A stretch of 64,000 nucleotides of DNA from Nocardiopsis_B mangrovi (GCF_042653925.1 NZ_JBHSFQ010000015.1:62001-126000), one strand, 5' to 3'; shown: positions 34,428 through 43,339, numbered from the stretch's first letter. Notes: generated by a model from the letters alone, not told the origin. Made by a program: numbers and translations.

Positions 34428-34573
34428 CCCCGCGCGCGCGTCCCGACCCGGCAGCAGGAGAGGGAGGGGCAGAAACACGCGGCTGGCTCCGCCGGACCGG
34501 TCCCCCTGTGGGCCGGACGGCCGTTTCCGTCCTGTTCCAGGCCCCGGCAGGGGACGGAAGCGCACACGACGAA

Positions 34574-34604
34574 GGGACCGCCACGGTTGCCGCCGGACGG
34601 TCCC
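34574..34604 (+). terminator. Weak hairpin after five-HTH gene
   Basis: GGGACCG at 34574-34580 pairs with CGGTCCC at 34598-34604 (7 bp, 17-base loop). No U-tract follows, so it may be an attenuator or mRNA-end structure rather than a full terminator. The remainder of 34428-34678 shows no gene. Confidence 0.35.
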
Positions 34605-34678
34605 TCACGAGCGTGTCCCACACCTGACCAGGACCGGGACACGCGACGCCCATTCGCTCACACGAACGGATCTCTCGC

Positions 34679-34834
34679 ATGACAGAGTACCCCCCGACCA
34701 ACATCTGCACGGGGTGCGGAAAGCCCTTCTCCCACTGCACGTGCGCCCGCAGCCACGCCCCCGCGGTGTGCCTGGGCGGGTGGTCATGGCAGCAGCTCCC
34801 CCAGCCGCCCGCACCGTCGAGGCCGGCGGCATGA
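34679..34834 (+). CDS. Cysteine-rich zinc-ribbon-like miniprotein (51 aa)
   Basis: ATG at 34679 opens 51 codons ending in TGA that overlaps the next gene's ATG (ATGA at 34831-34834). The product contains ICTGCGKPFSHCTC, then a later Cys: Cys-x2-Cys and Cys-x-Cys spacings suggesting one zinc site. The tail is Gln/Pro-rich. The ribosome site is weak (CGGA). The four-base overlap is the main support. Confidence 0.62.
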   Translation: MTEYPPTNICTGCGKPFSHCTCARSHAPAVCLGGWSWQQLPQPPAPSRPAA

Positions 34835-35178
34835 CCGACGCCGACACCACAGAGCCCCTGCCGCGCCGAGACCGCGGCACGAACACGTTCCGCCCGGGTG
34901 TACACCCCGCCCCACCGATCACACCGGCACGGCTGGCCGACGCGCCCAGCGAGGACCGGCGCTACTCGGCCCCGGAACGGAACTGGTGGTGGGGCACGAG
35001 TGAGATCGCCGCAGCCTGCAACGTGCGCCGGATCACGGTGTGGAGGTGGATAGTCCAGCAACGGCGCGTGCCCCACCTCCGTACCCCCACCGGACGCATC
35101 CTGGTCAGCGACGCCGACGCCCGCGCTTTGCTTGCCGACCAGGCGCCCACCGGCCACGGGGTGAAGGGGAAGGGCTGA
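34831..35178 (+). CDS. Excisionase/MerR-type HTH protein (115 aa)
   Basis: Start taken at ATG 34831, coupled to the preceding miniprotein. A disordered N terminus is followed by NWWWGTSEIAAACNVRRI, TVWRWIVQQRRVPHLRTPTG and RILVSDADARALLADQ, the helix-turn-helix plus wing of excisionase-like proteins. It resembles single units of the five-HTH protein 400 bp upstream. Its stop lies 8 bp from the convergent MerR gene's stop. Confidence 0.72.
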   Translation: MTDADTTEPLPRRDRGTNTFRPGVHPAPPITPARLADAPSEDRRYSAPERNWWWGTSEIAAACNVRRITVWRWIVQQRRVPHLRTPTGRILVSDADARALLADQAPTGHGVKGKG

Positions 35179-35185
35179 CGGCGCG

Positions 35186-35938
35186 TCATTCGGCGTCCTC
35201 ATTGGCTTCCCGCATGGCGCGCACCTGCTCGTGCGCCAGGGTGCTGCCGCGCTTGAGCACGTCGAGCTGGGCGGGGTTGTACAGCTCGAGGATCGCCTTG
35301 ATGAAGGTCTCCCGTGTGACCTGCTCGCTCTTCAAGAGGTGCGTCGCCGGGTCGCTCAGCCAGGGATAGTCGTTGAGGCTCTCGGCGATGATCGGTGCGA
35401 GCCGCTTCGCGAGGCTCTGCCGGGTCGCCTCGTCGGCGTCGGCCGGCAAGGCCTCGATGTCGTCGTCGACGGAGCCGACGCCGGTCTTCATCATCTGCAG
35501 CAGGTCCGACATCGCGGCGTCGTCGTAGAGCTGCGTGTAGATGTGGAGCAGCGCGCGGTCGGCCGCCGACAGGCGCGACGCGATGGGCTCGAATCCTGCG
35601 GGCACGTCGACCGAGGCGCTGTCGGGCAGCATGGCCGCGATATCGGCGCGGGTCCGCTGGATGCGCTCGATGGCCAACGCCAGCTCGGCGTCGATCTCCC
35701 GCAGGACATCCGGGGCTCTGGCGCGGTCGTCGGTCAACTCGTCGACCTGGGAGAGCGGGACTCCCAGGTCGGCGAGCCGGCGGATGTGGAGAACGCGCAC
35801 GAGATCCAGTACGCCGTACTTCTTGTATCCGTTGTATTGGCGCGCGGGTTCCTTGAGCAGCCCGATCCGATGATAGTGCCGGATGGCGCTCACCTTGATG
35901 TTCGCCAGTTCGGCGAGTTCACGGGTGCTCCATGCCAC
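35186..35938 (-). CDS. MerR family transcriptional regulator (250 aa)
   Basis: N-terminal MerR domain: WSTRELAELANIKVSAIRHY, HRIGLLKEP, YGVLDLVRVLHIRRLADLGV. A coiled linker follows, then a 150-residue C-terminal domain (ALLHIYTQLYDDAAMSDLL, LNDYPWLSDPATHLL), probably ligand-sensing. ATG at 35938. It lies next to, and in the same direction as, the binding-protein/hydrolase genes. It is a plausible regulator of the TTGAYAC sites at 38239-38347, but that link is inference. Confidence 0.88.
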   Translation of the reverse strand: MAWSTRELAELANIKVSAIRHYHRIGLLKEPARQYNGYKKYGVLDLVRVLHIRRLADLGVPLSQVDELTDDRARAPDVLREIDAELALAIERIQRTRADIAAMLPDSASVDVPAGFEPIASRLSAADRALLHIYTQLYDDAAMSDLLQMMKTGVGSVDDDIEALPADADEATRQSLAKRLAPIIAESLNDYPWLSDPATHLLKSEQVTRETFIKAILELYNPAQLDVLKRGSTLAHEQVRAMREANEDAE

Positions 35939-36142
35939 GACATCTCTCCTCGTTCACAGTGGCCGGCAGCGAGACGCACTCGTCCGGTTCCTGGTTCATG
36001 CGCCCGGCGCTCGATGCCGGCGTCGCCGGGACGCATCGTGCCTGTGCTCCCCCGGGCGATGCGCCGCCGGCATTCCTGCGGCCGGCGGCGCGAACGCCGT
36101 CCCTGGCGGCCGAGCACCCGGTCACCGGGGCTCCGAGCCGAG

Positions 36143-36180
36143 CATGACGGGTCACCCGGAGAACTCGGCGACCCGTCATG
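36143..36180 (-). terminator. Hairpin after binding-protein gene
   Basis: CATGACGGGTC (143-153) pairs perfectly with GACCCGTCATG (170-180), 16-base loop, 20 bp beyond the stop of the minus-strand binding-protein gene. No clear U-tract. The rest of 35939-36199 should hold the MerR promoter. Confidence 0.6.
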
Positions 36181-36199
36181 ACCATGGCGATCGGCCCCG

Positions 36200-37393
36200 T
36201 TACCCGGCAGCGAGGGCTTGCGCGTAGGGAAAGACCAGCTCTCCGGAGGACGATTCCCGCGGCGATACCACGATCTGCCGCGACCCGTCCCGGAACTGCC
36301 CGACCTCATGGCCGGAGATGCCCTGGAACTGGACCTGGAGGACCCGCGGCTGCGACCACTCCCCCTTGGCACCGAACCGGACATCGCCCATGACGGTCGG
36401 AAAGGTCTCCTTGCGTGCGTAGGCCGCGAGGCTCGCGTCGTCGAAACCGCCGGTCGCCTCGACGGCTTGGGCGACCACCTGCATCTGGGCGTAGGCGAGC
36501 GGCGCCATGTAATGCCCCAGGAGGTCGACGCCGGCTTCGCCGGCCCGCGCCTGGTAGGCGTCCAGCAGTTCCCGAACGCCCCGGAACATCATCGTGGGGA
36601 CCGGAGCCCAGTACTCGTAGTTCACGAATCCGTTGAGCAACGGCCCGAGCGTCGTCTTCACCGCCGTGTTCTGCGGGCCGATCATGGCACCGCCGACCAT
36701 CCGCGGCCGGTAGCGGTGAGCCCGGAGGGCCCGAGCCAGGCCGATGGAGTCGGCCAGGTAGGAACACAGGAACAGCAGATCAGCGCCGCTTTCGGCGACG
36801 GCGTCGATGACGGGCGCGAAGTCCTCGGTCGAGAGCGGATACGTGGCCTCGTGGACGACCCGGATCCCGTACTTCTCCGCATTGGCCTGGGCGCCGAGAA
36901 TCGGATTGCGCGAGAACTCGGCGTCGGCCGATACGAGCGCCACGGTCGCCGCCCGCGGGTCCTGTCGCGCGGCGAGTTCGAAGAACCCCTCGGTGAGCGC
37001 GGCGTTGGGATCCGGTCCGGTCGGGATCATGGCGAAGTAGTTCGGATAGGCGAGCGCGTTGTTGACGCCGAGGCCCATGAGCCCGACGAAGAAGCGCTCC
37101 CGCTCCGCTATCAACCCCATGGCCGCCAGCAGGGTGTTGGTGCCGTAACCACCGATGACGAGATCGACCTCGTCCTTGTCGATCAGCCGCTCGTAGATAC
37201 CGGGCACCAGGGAGGCATTCCCCTGGTCGTCGTAGCGGACGAACTCGACCCGGCGGCCGAGCAGGCCGCCGCGAGCGTTGACGTCCTCGCGCCAGATCTC
37301 ATGGGCGAGGAGGGCCGACCGGCCGTTGTCCGCGAGGGGGCCTGTCAGGGACAGGCAGTACCCGATGCGGATAGGAGCCTGTCCCCCGCTCAC
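36200..37393 (-). CDS. ABC-type (AmiC/Leu-binding-like) periplasmic-binding-fold protein, leaderless (397 aa)
   Basis: GTG at 37393 is one base after the hydrolase stop and gives a start directly on the first strand (IRIGYCLSLTGPLADNG), so there is no signal peptide or lipobox. An in-frame ATG at 37462 would lie inside the hydrolase gene. Type I binding-protein features follow: VNARGGLLGRRVEFVRYDDQ, GGYGTNTLLAAMGLIAE and TYPLSTEDFAPVIDAVAESG. Without a leader it more likely acts as a cytosolic sensor like AmiC than as a transporter component; no permease genes are nearby. Confidence 0.85.
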   Translation of the reverse strand: MSGGQAPIRIGYCLSLTGPLADNGRSALLAHEIWREDVNARGGLLGRRVEFVRYDDQGNASLVPGIYERLIDKDEVDLVIGGYGTNTLLAAMGLIAERERFFVGLMGLGVNNALAYPNYFAMIPTGPDPNAALTEGFFELAARQDPRAATVALVSADAEFSRNPILGAQANAEKYGIRVVHEATYPLSTEDFAPVIDAVAESGADLLFLCSYLADSIGLARALRAHRYRPRMVGGAMIGPQNTAVKTTLGPLLNGFVNYEYWAPVPTMMFRGVRELLDAYQARAGEAGVDLLGHYMAPLAYAQMQVVAQAVEATGGFDDASLAAYARKETFPTVMGDVRFGAKGEWSQPRVLQVQFQGISGHEVGQFRDGSRQIVVSPRESSSGELVFPYAQALAAG

Positions 37394-37394
37394 G

Positions 37395-38051
37395 TCAGGC
37401 GCCGCTTCCCAGGTGGGTTCCCAGCAGCTGCGTCTCCCATGTGAGGGCGATGCCGGAGCCACCGGCGTGCTGCATCAGCATCTCGGACAGGCCCGGCAAG
37501 GTCTTCTCGCGGGCGTAGTCGCGCTGCAACTCACTGGCCACCGCCAGCCAGGTGATGGGCACCACGCCGGCCTGGACCATGCGCCGCACGGCCATGTCGT
37601 GGGTCTCGGCCGAGGCCCCGCCCGACGCGTCGGTGACGACGAAGACCTCGAAGCCCTCGCCCGCCGCCTGAATCGCCGGCATGGCCACACAGACCTCCGT
37701 CCACAGGCCGGCGATGATCAGCTTCTTGCGGCCGGTGGCCTTGACGACGTCGACGACGTTGGGGTCCTGCCAGGTGTTGACGAGCGTGCGGTTGATCGGC
37801 TTCTGATCCGGGAACACGTCCTGCAGTGCCTGGATGAGGTAGCCGCCGCGCTCCTCCAGCACGGTCGTCAGGATGGTCGGGACGTCGAAGACCTTGGCGG
37901 TCTTGGCGAGGCCGAGGACGTTGTTGACGACCATCGACGGTTCGTGGCTGTGGAGGTTGGCGAACTGGAACGGCTGGTGGTCGATCAGCACGAGGACGCT
38001 CTCCTCGGGCGTCAGCAGTGCCTCAAGTCCGGACTTCGCTGCAGCGCTCAT
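37395..38051 (-). CDS. Isochorismatase-family cysteine hydrolase (218 aa)
   Basis: ATG at 38051 with GGAGAGGG upstream. The family triad can be placed: Asp in LVLIDHQPFQ, Lys in VFPDQKPINRT, Cys in GLWTEVCVAMPA. The sequence is closest in pattern to the YcaC-like branch (hydrolases of unknown amide or N-carbamoyl substrates). It is tightly coupled to the binding-protein gene, which suggests that protein senses a related amide-type ligand. Longer in-frame starts run into the regulatory region. Confidence 0.88.
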   Translation of the reverse strand: MSAAAKSGLEALLTPEESVLVLIDHQPFQFANLHSHEPSMVVNNVLGLAKTAKVFDVPTILTTVLEERGGYLIQALQDVFPDQKPINRTLVNTWQDPNVVDVVKATGRKKLIIAGLWTEVCVAMPAIQAAGEGFEVFVVTDASGGASAETHDMAVRRMVQAGVVPITWLAVASELQRDYAREKTLPGLSEMLMQHAGGSGIALTWETQLLGTHLGSGA

Positions 38052-38238
38052 GGATCCCTCTCCAGGGGTCGGTGTTCTGGGGGCTTTGGCGGGACACCGT
38101 CGTTCTCGGCGCGGGAGATAGGGCCGTGTGCGTCCACGCCGACGCACCTGAGCCGAATCGGTGGAACATCGCGCCGTGCCGGTTGCCGGCTCCGGCGACC
38201 AGCACGGCCTTCGCGTCGGTGACGGCCCGGCCAAGTAG

Positions 38239-38347
38239 TTGATACTTCACCTACATTAGGGCAGATACATGATGTGTCAACCATGCAGGCCAACCCTATG
38301 TCCGCCCCACGGGCGCACCCTGGAGCCAAGAGTTGATACATCATCTA
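38239..38347. promoter_or_regulatory. Three TTGAYAC-type sites in divergent intergenic region
   Basis: TTGATACTTCACCTA (38239-38253) and TTGATACATCATCTA (38333-38347) are direct repeats. GATACATGATGTGTCAA (38264-38280) is the same element inverted, forming a dyad about ACATGATGT. They lie between the hydrolase gene and the divergent pirin gene (gap 38052-38490), as expected for a regulator controlling both. Confidence 0.55.
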
Positions 38348-38490
38348 TCATCCATCGAGAGCAGCTTGGGGCCGTGCGCCGACAAGGGATGAGAGGCGGT
38401 CCCGCCGTAGGCCGGCATCCCCTCCTTGGTCAAGGATGAGCCGGGACGGACGGTTCGCAGTCGCGCCCGCGAGGCAGAAGGGACACCGCA

Positions 38491-39543
38491 ATGACCAACC
38501 CAGAGGCCCGCCCGGCTCCCCACGTGTGCACCGAGGGCGGTCTACCGGGGCCGTGGGCGGAACGCGCGGGCAGAGCCCCGGTCGAGATCATCAGCGCCCG
38601 TGACGTTCCGCTGGGCGGGCCGCGCGCGATGAACGTGCGCCGCACCCTGCCCCAACGGCAGCGTTCGCTGATCGGAGCCTGGTGCTTCGTCGACCATTAC
38701 GGGCCCGACGACGTGGCGGCCACCGGCGGGATGGACGTGGCGCCGCACCCCCACACCGGGCTGCAGACCGTCACGTGGCTCTTCGAGGGCGCCGTCGCCC
38801 ACCTCGACTCCGGCGGCCACAGCGCGGACGTCCTCCCCGGGCAGATGAACCTGATGACGGCCGGGGCCGGCATCTGCCACTCCGAGACCTCTGACCCGGC
38901 CTCAGGCCGGCTCCACGGGGTGCAGCTGTGGCTCGCCCTGCCGGAGGAGGCCCGTCACACCACCGAACGCCGATTCGAGCGCTTCGTGCCCGAACCCGTC
39001 GCGTTTCCCGGAGGGGACGCGCTGGTCTTCCTCGGTTCGCTCCTGGGTTCGCGGTCGCCGGTGAAGACGTACACGCCGGTGGTGGGGGCCGAACTCCGGC
39101 TCGCGCCCGGCGCCGAGATCGATGTCGAGGCCGATCCCGGGTTCGAACACGGCCTCCTGGTGGACGCGGGCGAGTCCGTCACGCTCGAAGGCGTGCACGT
39201 GCCCAAGGACGCCGTGGGCTACACCGGGGTGGGGTCGCGGACACTGCGCGTCGCCAACGGCGGCGGCGAACCGGCCCGGCTCGTGCTCCTGGGAGGCACC
39301 CCCTTCGGCGAGGAGGTCCTCATGTGGTGGAACTTCCTGGGCCGCTCGACGGAGGAGATCAGGCGGTACCGGGAGGAGTGGGAGAACCACGGCGAGCGGT
39401 TCGGGCGTGTCGAAGGTTACGTGGGACACGGCGGCCCGGGACGCAACCGCGAGCAGATGGCGAGAATACCGGCCCCGGAGCTGCCCCAGGTCCCGATGCT
39501 ACCGAGGAAGAACCCCGCACCGCACGCACGGTTCGACGGCTGA
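38491..39543 (+). CDS. Pirin family protein (350 aa)
   Basis: ATG 38491 with GAAGGGAC upstream. The N-terminal cupin has the pirin metal-site pattern: APHPHTGLQTVTWLFEGAV, a later His, and AGAGICHSETSD (His/Glu). A second cupin follows with TYTPVVGAELRL and the C-terminal EEVLMWWNFLGRSTEEI typical of bacterial pirins. Pirins are iron-binding cupins with quercetinase or redox-regulatory roles. First gene of a pirin-GNAT-AhpD operon. Confidence 0.93.
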   Translation: MTNPEARPAPHVCTEGGLPGPWAERAGRAPVEIISARDVPLGGPRAMNVRRTLPQRQRSLIGAWCFVDHYGPDDVAATGGMDVAPHPHTGLQTVTWLFEGAVAHLDSGGHSADVLPGQMNLMTAGAGICHSETSDPASGRLHGVQLWLALPEEARHTTERRFERFVPEPVAFPGGDALVFLGSLLGSRSPVKTYTPVVGAELRLAPGAEIDVEADPGFEHGLLVDAGESVTLEGVHVPKDAVGYTGVGSRTLRVANGGGEPARLVLLGGTPFGEEVLMWWNFLGRSTEEIRRYREEWENHGERFGRVEGYVGHGGPGRNREQMARIPAPELPQVPMLPRKNPAPHARFDG

Positions 39544-39642
39544 CAGGCCCCGCCGCCGCTTGCCCCGCCAGGCGCCGCGAACCGCCGTGCCCACCCCACC
39601 GAGTTGGACACCATCCCCAATCCCCACTGAGAGGTAGTCGAA

Positions 39643-40035
39643 GTGACCGGACAACAAACCGACAGAACCGGCGCCCCCGTGCGTATCGCGCTCGACGAGA
39701 CCGACGCCATCAGCGCCTACACCGTGAGCCTGGACGACGGAACCCTCGCCGGCCGTGCGGCCTTCGTCGACCCGCCGGGGGCCGGCGGCGAGCGCATCTT
39801 CTACCACACCGAGATCGCCGAGGAGTTCGGCGGTCGTGGCCTGGCGGGGCTCCTCGTCCGCGAGGCGCTGGCCGACAGCATCCGCAAGGACCTCACCGTC
39901 GTGCCCGTGTGCCCGCTCTTCCGCAACCACCTGGACAAGCACGGCGAGGACTACACAGCCGAAGGAGGGCGGTTCCGCCGGCCGCGGCCGGCCGACCTCG
40001 CCACCGTCCAGCAGGCGACCAAGGGTGCGGCATGA
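39643..40035 (+). CDS. YjdJ-like GNAT acetyltransferase (130 aa)
   Basis: GTG at 39643 follows GAGAGG. The short GNAT fold is recognisable by FYHTEIAEEFGGRGLAGLLV (acetyl-CoA loop GxGxA variant: GGRGLAG) and VVPVCPLFRNHLDKHGEDY, the ending typical of the YjdJ subgroup. Its stop overlaps the AhpD-like start (ATGA). A second member of the same subgroup lies at 45912-46220. Substrate unknown. Confidence 0.88.
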   Translation: MTGQQTDRTGAPVRIALDETDAISAYTVSLDDGTLAGRAAFVDPPGAGGERIFYHTEIAEEFGGRGLAGLLVREALADSIRKDLTVVPVCPLFRNHLDKHGEDYTAEGGRFRRPRPADLATVQQATKGAA

Positions 40036-40490
40036 GCGCGGAGCGACCCTACATCGACAAGCAACACCCCGAGGTGTACAAGGCCGCCGTCAAGGCGGCG
40101 GCGGCCTCCCGGACCGCGGCACACGAGGCCGGCCTCGGCGACGACACGATCGAGATGATCAACATCCGCGTGTCGCAGATCAACGGGTGCCCGACCTGCC
40201 TGAGCGTCCATTTCCCCAAGGCGCTCAAGGCCGGGGTGGAGCAGAGCACCCTGGACCTGCTGCCGGCATGGCGGGAGGCCGGCGTCTTCACCGATGAGCA
40301 AAAGGCCGCGCTCCTTTTGGCGGAGTCCCTCACGGTGATCGATCCGGCGATCGACCGGGACTCCGTCAACGCGCGTGCGGCCGTCCACCTGACCAAGGAC
40401 CAGATCTCCGCGGTGGAGTGGATCACCACCATGATCAACGCGTTCAACCGCGTCTCGATCGCCAGTGGCCACCCGGCGCTGACATCGTAG
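40032..40490 (+). CDS. AhpD/carboxymuconolactone decarboxylase-like alkylhydroperoxidase (152 aa)
   Basis: ATG at 40032 overlaps the preceding stop. The active-site motif is NGCPTCLSVHFPKALKAG, the Cys-x2-Cys-x3-His of AhpD-like peroxidases, preceded by MINIRVSQI. Length matches the family. With pirin and GNAT it suggests a response to oxidative or electrophile stress. A strong hairpin terminator follows at once. Confidence 0.92.
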   Translation: MSAERPYIDKQHPEVYKAAVKAAAASRTAAHEAGLGDDTIEMINIRVSQINGCPTCLSVHFPKALKAGVEQSTLDLLPAWREAGVFTDEQKAALLLAESLTVIDPAIDRDSVNARAAVHLTKDQISAVEWITTMINAFNRVSIASGHPALTS

Positions 40491-40503
40491 GAGATAGGAG
40501 AAT

Positions 40504-40557
40504 GGCCCTGCCGCCGTGGCCAGCGGGTTCAATGAACGGTGCCACGGCGGCAGGGCC
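40504..40557 (+). terminator. Strong hairpin terminator after AhpD-like gene
   Basis: A 17-bp perfect stem, GGCCCTGCCGCCGTGGC at 504-520 with its complement at 541-557, and a 20-base loop, 13 bp after the stop at 40490. No U-tract, as is common in actinomycetes. Confidence 0.8.
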
Positions 40558-40710
40558 GGGGCGCGCTGTTTCGCGATGGCGTGCCTCATCGCCGGGGCTG
40601 CCCGGCCTCGGCCGCTCAGTTCGCCGACATCGGGCCGTGACGCGCAGGGGCCGACCGCCGTTGTGAGGGCCGCTCACCCGTCGTCGTGTCCCGGTCCCAA
40701 GGAGCGCGGA

Positions 40711-41994
40711 ATGCGATCACCGATACCCGACTATCTCGCCGAGGTACGCGGAGCCGTCGAACCCGACCGCTCCGGCGCGCCCGCGGGCTACATCCCCGAG
40801 CTCGCGGCAGCCGACCCCGAGCGCCTGGGCATGGCCTTCGCGATGGTGGACGGCGAAGTCCACGCCTGCGGCGACGCCGATCAGGCGTTCACCATCCAAT
40901 CGATCTCCAAGCCGTTCGTCTACGCGCTCGCGCTGGCGGACCGCGGTTTCGACACCGTGCTGGACAAGATCGGGGTGGAACCCTCGGGAGAGGCCTTCAA
41001 CGAGATCTCCCTGGAAGCGGGGACCGGCCGCCCGCTCAACCCGATGATCAACGCGGGCGCGATCGCCACGCACTCCCTCGCCGGCACCGAGCAGATGGGG
41101 GCCGGCGACCGGCTGCAACGGGTGATCGACGGGCTGTCCGCGTTCGCCGGGCGCAGCCTGGCGACCGATGAGTCGGTGTTCGCCTCGGAGATGGCACACG
41201 CCCACCGCAACCTCGCGATCGCGCACATGCTGCGGACGCACGACATCCTCACCGAGGACCCCGCAACGGTGGTCGAGGGCTACACCCGGCAGTGCTCGGT
41301 CCTGGTCACCGTGCGCGACCTCGCCGTCATGGCCGCGACCTTGGCCAACAACGGCGTCCACCCGGTCTCCGGGCAGCGGGTGGTGCCGGGCCCGGTGGTA
41401 CGACAGGTCCTGAGCGTGATGTCCACCTGCGGGATGTACGACGCCGCCGGAGACTGGGCGACCCAGGTCGGCATCCCCGCCAAGAGCGGTGTGGCCGGAG
41501 GGCTGATCGGGTCCCTTCCAGGGCAGGTCGGTATCGCCACGTTCTCCCCACGGCTCGACGCGCACGGCAACAGTGTCCGCGGGGTCTCACTGTTCAAACG
41601 CTTCTCCTCCGACATGGGGCTGCATCTCATGGAGGTTCCGGCATCGGCGCGCGCGGTCGTACGCGGTACGCGCGTCGTCGGTACCGGGACGGCCGCGGGC
41701 CGGGTCGTGGAGATCCAGGGCGCGATCCGCTTCACCGGTGCCGAGCGGCTCGTGCGCGAAATCGTGTCCATCGCGCCCCGTGAGCCCGGGGTGGCCCTGG
41801 ACCTCACACACGTCCACTCCATCGACGACGTGGCTCGCAGGATGCTCTTGGAGGTCGTGCGGCGGCTCACCCTCGATGGCCACGACGTCTATCTGGTCGA
41901 CCCCGAAACGATGGTGCCCGATCCCGATCCCGGCGACGGTGGCCGCGTTGTCGCCGTTCGCACCGTGGAGGAGTTCGTGCACCGTCATGGATGA
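40711..41994 (+). CDS. glsA: Glutaminase A with C-terminal STAS domain (427 aa)
   Basis: Start set at ATG 40711, which has AAGGAGCGCG directly upstream; the upstream extension reads through the terminator. Residues 1-300 are glutaminase: FTIQSISKPFVYALALADRG (Ser-x-x-Lys nucleophile), LNPMINAGAIAT, VEGYTRQCSVLVT, and GIPAKSGVAGGLIGSLPGQ. It hydrolyses glutamine to glutamate and ammonia. Residues about 340-427 form a STAS domain (VALDLTHVHSIDDVARRML), a known fusion in actinobacteria likely sensing nucleotides or partners. Confidence 0.93.
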   Translation: MRSPIPDYLAEVRGAVEPDRSGAPAGYIPELAAADPERLGMAFAMVDGEVHACGDADQAFTIQSISKPFVYALALADRGFDTVLDKIGVEPSGEAFNEISLEAGTGRPLNPMINAGAIATHSLAGTEQMGAGDRLQRVIDGLSAFAGRSLATDESVFASEMAHAHRNLAIAHMLRTHDILTEDPATVVEGYTRQCSVLVTVRDLAVMAATLANNGVHPVSGQRVVPGPVVRQVLSVMSTCGMYDAAGDWATQVGIPAKSGVAGGLIGSLPGQVGIATFSPRLDAHGNSVRGVSLFKRFSSDMGLHLMEVPASARAVVRGTRVVGTGTAAGRVVEIQGAIRFTGAERLVREIVSIAPREPGVALDLTHVHSIDDVARRMLLEVVRRLTLDGHDVYLVDPETMVPDPDPGDGGRVVAVRTVEEFVHRHG

Positions 41995-42136
41995 CCGGCC
42001 GCGTGCTCGCCCGCGCACGCGGCCCGGGCGGCACACGGGGTGCCCCGGCCCCGGCCCGCACGTGGCGACGGCCCTGAGCGGCACCGCGTCGCCTATCCCG
42101 GCGCACCGCGCCCGATGCGCGGATCAGCCGTCCGGC

Positions 42137-43231
42137 TCAGCCGTTGCCGCGCCCGTCGGGCATCGGGTGGCGCCGCGCGAAGTCCCAGACGAGGGCGGTG
42201 GCATCGGGCCCCGCATGGTCGATGTACACGCCGGCCCCGTCCGGTCCCGGCCATGCGTGCCCCAGACCGTCGACGACGTGCGCCTCGACGACGGAGGTCC
42301 CCTCCGCCGTGGACACCGTGGTGTGCGTACCGCCGTACCTGCCGCCGGCCGGTGAGACGCGCGTGGTCTCCTCGCGCAGGCCGAGGCTGTCGTTGAGCAT
42401 GCCGTCGTCGGCCAGGTCGCTCACGGCCGTCCAGTGCTCGACCAGCCGTTCACCGACGATGGGCGGCACGACCTCGTCCCGCCCTCCCTGGACCACGAGC
42501 AGCGGGACCGGTCGCGCGTGTTCGCCCATCTGGGACCACGCCTGGCGTGCGGTGGCGGTCGGCGGAGTGATGTCCGGGTGGTCCGGGTCCACCTGGTTCA
42601 GCCCGTACTCACCGCCCGCGACCGACGTCACCGTCGCGAAGACGTCGGGATAGGTGGCACCGAGGATGACGGCGGTCCCCGCGCCCGACGAGGCGCCGGC
42701 GGCGTGCACCTGCGCCGGGTCGGCGTTGTACTCCTCGACCACCTCCCGGGCGACACCCGCGAGGAGTGCGGGCTCACCGGAGCCGCGCCGCTGCTGTCGC
42801 GGATCGGAGGAGTTCCAGCAGTTGATCGCGCTGCGGAAGAGCCGTTGGGTGGGGTAGACGACGATGAATCCCGCACGGTCGGCCAGCCGGTTGAACCGGG
42901 TCGTGGACTTCATCGAGTTCCAGCCGTAGCCGGTCATTCCGCAGCCGTGGATCGCCATGATGACCGGCAGCCGGGTCGTCCCGTCATGCTGCGGCGGCAG
43001 GTGCACCTGGTAGCGCTGGCGGCCCTCGTCGCTCGCGTACACGTGATTGCGGTCTCCCTCCCCCATCCACGTGGGAAGGCCGAACTGGAAGGCCGCCGTG
43101 AGGAGCCCGGCGGTGGCCATGAGCACGACGGCGGCGGTCGCGGTGATCCAGGGCCATCGCCGCCGGCGCCGCACACGGCCGGAGCCCCTATGGCTATGGT
43201 CGGGGTCCCGTTCTCGGGGTGGTGTCGGCAT
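42137..43231 (-). CDS. Exported PHB-depolymerase-family (LpqC-like) esterase (364 aa)
   Basis: A basic N terminus (RRRRRWPW) and a hydrophobic helix (ITATAAVVLMATAGLLTAAF) form a signal anchor or signal peptide. The alpha/beta hydrolase core has IMAIHGCGMTGYGWN (oxyanion), the nucleophile AAGASSGAGTAVI (Gly-x-Ser-x-Gly) and late GLGHAWPGPD with the catalytic His. A Cys pair (HGCG, NCWN) is typical of feruloyl/PHB esterases. It acts outside the membrane on an ester polymer or side chain; substrate unknown. Confidence 0.88.
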   Translation of the reverse strand: MPTPPRERDPDHSHRGSGRVRRRRRWPWITATAAVVLMATAGLLTAAFQFGLPTWMGEGDRNHVYASDEGRQRYQVHLPPQHDGTTRLPVIMAIHGCGMTGYGWNSMKSTTRFNRLADRAGFIVVYPTQRLFRSAINCWNSSDPRQQRRGSGEPALLAGVAREVVEEYNADPAQVHAAGASSGAGTAVILGATYPDVFATVTSVAGGEYGLNQVDPDHPDITPPTATARQAWSQMGEHARPVPLLVVQGGRDEVVPPIVGERLVEHWTAVSDLADDGMLNDSLGLREETTRVSPAGGRYGGTHTTVSTAEGTSVVEAHVVDGLGHAWPGPDGAGVYIDHAGPDATALVWDFARRHPMPDGRGNG

Positions 43232-43298
43232 CCGGGCTCCAGCATGCTCGTCCGGGGGGTGTCTTCAGCGTCGTGCGGGTGACCGCCCGGGCATCAGG

Positions 43299-43339
43299 CC
43301 GCGCGGCGGGGCCGGACGGGCCCGGTCCACGCCGCGCGG
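43299..43339 (-). terminator. Hairpin after alpha/beta hydrolase gene
   Basis: CCGCGCGGCG (299-308) pairs with CGCCGCGCGG (330-339), about 37 bp after the stop at 43376 of the minus-strand hydrolase. No U-tract. Confidence 0.55.

Noticed and set aside
38928..40490. 520-codon plus-strand frame whose end is the AhpD-like protein
   Set aside because: Only the last 152 codons are family-like; the upstream part overlaps pirin and GNAT genes in another frame.
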